IMG/VR virus record: IMGVR_UViG_3300042307_000144
Location: 1 to 20,394 of that record
Direction: 5' to 3' (one strand)
Source of the DNA: a virus
DNA length: 20,394 nt
The position numbers and the translations under genes are program-made. The notes beneath the pieces were generated by a model. The model searched no databases. It was not told the DNA's origin and saw only the letters and a list, made by a program, of their open reading frames with translations. Below, one piece after another: positions 18,585-20,394 of the stretch. The stretch's first letter is position 1; each line of letters starts with the position of its first letter.

Positions 18585-20003
18585 ATGGCTAAATTAGGTG
18601 TAATAGTTCCCTATAGAGATAGGTATAAACATTTACTTAGTTTCAAAAAAAGTATTATAAAACATTTAAACGCAGCTGGTATTGAGTTCGAACTAATTGT
18701 AGTGGAACAAGATGGTGGAACTGCATTTAATAGAGGTAAACTTCTAAACATCGGTTTCCTAACCGCTGAGAAACTAAATTGTGATTATGTTGTATTTCAC
18801 GATATAGATATGTTGCCGGTGGAAGTTGATTACAGCTTCTCATCGGTGCCATTGCACCTAGCCACAAACTTTGTATCTGAATCAAAAACTAAAAGAACAC
18901 TATTCGATGAATATTTTGGAGGTGTTACTTTATTTCCTGTAGATTTGTTTAGACGTATAAACGGATACTCAAATAACTATTGGGGTTGGGGATTTGAAGA
19001 TGATGATTTACTCTACCGTTGTAAGTTGAATGGAATTCCGTTAGAAGAGAAAGAAATAAAAAACGTTGGTGGTAATACAGCTGCATTAAAGTTTAATGGT
19101 AACAATGCATATGTTAAAGGTAAGAATGTAATTAACGTTAGGAGACCTTTAACTATATTTGTTTCGTTTTCACCAAATGAAACTGTTTTAAATTACAAAA
19201 AAGATAAAGATATCTATGGTGTGGTTGGTATACCTGGTTATGATTTATTAATATCATATAGTTCGTATAAGAGATACAACTTTGAAATTTTTGATAATGA
19301 AAACGAAGTAATATACATAAGTACGGATATTAAACCTCATTATAAAACAAACGTAGCTATAACAATAGACCCAACTAAGAAACATATAATTATGTATCAG
19401 GATGGTGAGTTTGTTAAACGATTGATGTATAAAACTCCTTTATACAATTACATCAGAGAACCATATTTTTATTTAGGTTGTGCAGACCCATTAAGAACTG
19501 ATGATGAAAAAATGTTCAATGGGTTAATCAATTCAGTAGCAATTTATGATGAGGCTTTAGAGCCTGATGAAATATTTGATATTAGTAATAACAAATACTT
19601 TGGGTTAACTCAAAATTTTAAAGATTATAAATCAGCACATAAATTAAAATTATATTATGATGCTAAATTCATTAAAGATTATAAATTGATTGATTTGAGT
19701 GGAAGGGGTAATGATGGTGAAATTGTAAATTGTGAAATGGTTGGATATGATATTGAAGATAGTAAATTAATAGAAGTTCCTTTCAGAAGAGAATGTACTT
19801 TTAAGTTACTAGCGCATGCTGAGAATGGATATACCAATAATGAGTGGAGAGAAAAAACAACCAGATATAATCAATTAAAATTTCAAAACGAAGTAAGTAA
19901 AGGACATATTGATACAAACGAAGAGGGTTTAAATAATTGCTATTTTACAGAGCATTCTAGAACAAAAGTTAATAATCAAACACATATTATAGTAGGCTTA
20001 TGA
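18585..20003 (+). CDS. GT7-type galactosyltransferase with an inserted LamG-like domain
   Basis: A 472-residue enzyme resembling beta-1,4-galactosyltransferases (family GT7). Core motifs: LGVIVPYRDRYKHL (4-17), FNRGKLLNIGF (48-58), VVFHDIDMLP (69-78, metal DxD at 73-75), DEYFGGVTLFP (108-118) and WGWGFEDDDLLYRC (133-146). In normal GT7 enzymes the metal-binding His follows the EDDD motif by about 30 residues. Here the matching C-terminal part, KLLAHAENG (His411) with EGLNNCYF (447-454), comes about 270 residues later. The intervening region (about 163-400) looks like a concanavalin/LamG fold: AALKFNGNNAYV, IIMYQDGEFV, FNGLINSVAIYDEALEPDEI and DLSGRGNDG. The stop overlaps the next start (ATGA). 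The donor is probably UDP-galactose or a related sugar; the acceptor is unknown. Confidence 0.82.
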   Translation: MAKLGVIVPYRDRYKHLLSFKKSIIKHLNAAGIEFELIVVEQDGGTAFNRGKLLNIGFLTAEKLNCDYVVFHDIDMLPVEVDYSFSSVPLHLATNFVSESKTKRTLFDEYFGGVTLFPVDLFRRINGYSNNYWGWGFEDDDLLYRCKLNGIPLEEKEIKNVGGNTAALKFNGNNAYVKGKNVINVRRPLTIFVSFSPNETVLNYKKDKDIYGVVGIPGYDLLISYSSYKRYNFEIFDNENEVIYISTDIKPHYKTNVAITIDPTKKHIIMYQDGEFVKRLMYKTPLYNYIREPYFYLGCADPLRTDDEKMFNGLINSVAIYDEALEPDEIFDISNNKYFGLTQNFKDYKSAHKLKLYYDAKFIKDYKLIDLSGRGNDGEIVNCEMVGYDIEDSKLIEVPFRRECTFKLLAHAENGYTNNEWREKTTRYNQLKFQNEVSKGHIDTNEEGLNNCYFTEHSRTKVNNQTHIIVGL

Positions 20004-20394
20004 GTCACAAGTTAGGTATATGTATTCCTTATAGAAACAGACAAAAACATTTGGATGAATTAATTCCTGCGTTAACGGAGCATCTAAATAAGAAAGGAAT
20101 CGAACATGCTTTTTATATAGCACATCAAACGGATGATAAGTTATTTAATAGAGGTGCTATGAAGAATATAGCAGCTAAGCACGCGTTTGAAGATGGGTGT
20201 GATTACATAGCTTGGCATGATGTTGATATGATTCCATCGGATGATTGTGATTATAGTTATCCCGAAGAGATACCGATTCATATAGCAACTAAACTTTCAA
20301 AGTATAATTATGGAATGTCTTACCCTGAATACTTTGGTGGTGTTATTCTTTTTACAAAAGAACAAGTAGAAAAAACCAATGGTTACTCAAATGA
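20000..20394 (+). CDS. Second GT7-type galactosyltransferase, 3' partial
   Basis: Cut by the window end; 131 residues are visible. It is a clear paralogue of the preceding gene: LGICIPYRNRQKHL (5-18), LFNRGAMKNIA (48-58), YIAWHDVDMIP (69-79, metal DVD at 74-76) and EYFGGVILFTKEQVEKTNGY (110-129) align with the same blocks in the same order. The catalytic GWG-EDD block and any inserted domain lie beyond the window. Its ATG overlaps the upstream TGA at 20000-20003, so the two tandem enzymes are likely translated together. Both may add related sugars, or one may act on the product of the other. Confidence 0.82.
   Translation, partial: MSHKLGICIPYRNRQKHLDELIPALTEHLNKKGIEHAFYIAHQTDDKLFNRGAMKNIAAKHAFEDGCDYIAWHDVDMIPSDDCDYSYPEEIPIHIATKLSKYNYGMSYPEYFGGVILFTKEQVEKTNGYSN

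Overview
This window reads as a piece of a tailed double-stranded DNA phage genome: the tail-fibre region followed by a glycosylation cassette. Every gene is on the + strand, genes are tightly packed (several start/stop overlaps of the ATGA type), and the DNA is AT-rich. The host is probably a Bacteroidota bacterium. Two intergenic sites match the Bacteroidota promoter pattern TTTG-N20-TAnnTTTG, and start codons are preceded by A/T-rich leaders rather than clear Shine-Dalgarno sequences.

Layout. 1-8301 is the 3' part of a giant fibre gene (2,766 residues visible, start upstream of the window): about 60-residue tail-fibre modules, a cupredoxin-like insert, a beta domain, then 1,111 residues of proline-free Gly-X-Y (collagen-like) repeat and a C-terminal cap. 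8315-9211 is a PKD-like plus BspA-like repeat protein, and 9213-9659 a tail-fibre assembly chaperone. 9707-10388 holds two small structural-type proteins. 10400-15304 is a second giant fibre with its own 646-residue Gly-X-Y tract and a C-terminal S74 intramolecular chaperone. 15352-15600 is a small tail-type protein.

From 15605 the content changes. A promoter drives an unknown 148-residue protein and a GT-A glycosyltransferase. A second promoter drives a class I methyltransferase, another glycosyltransferase, a 58-residue unknown protein, and two tandem GT7-type (beta-4-galactosyltransferase-like) enzymes, the last cut by the window end. The first GT7 enzyme carries a lectin-like LamG domain inside its catalytic fold.

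How it may fit together (inference): the two long fibres are almost pure Gly/Thr/Ser with no proline, so they are rich in possible O-glycosylation sites. The adjacent glycosyltransferases and methyltransferase could decorate them, which is also how proline-poor collagens elsewhere gain stability. The cassette could instead act on host surface glycans. A separate DNA-level signal spans all genes: the tetranucleotide GATC is almost absent (one copy found by eye in 20.4 kb), with codon choices that appear to avoid it, suggesting pressure from GATC-specific restriction. All assignments come from reading the sequence; no database search was run.
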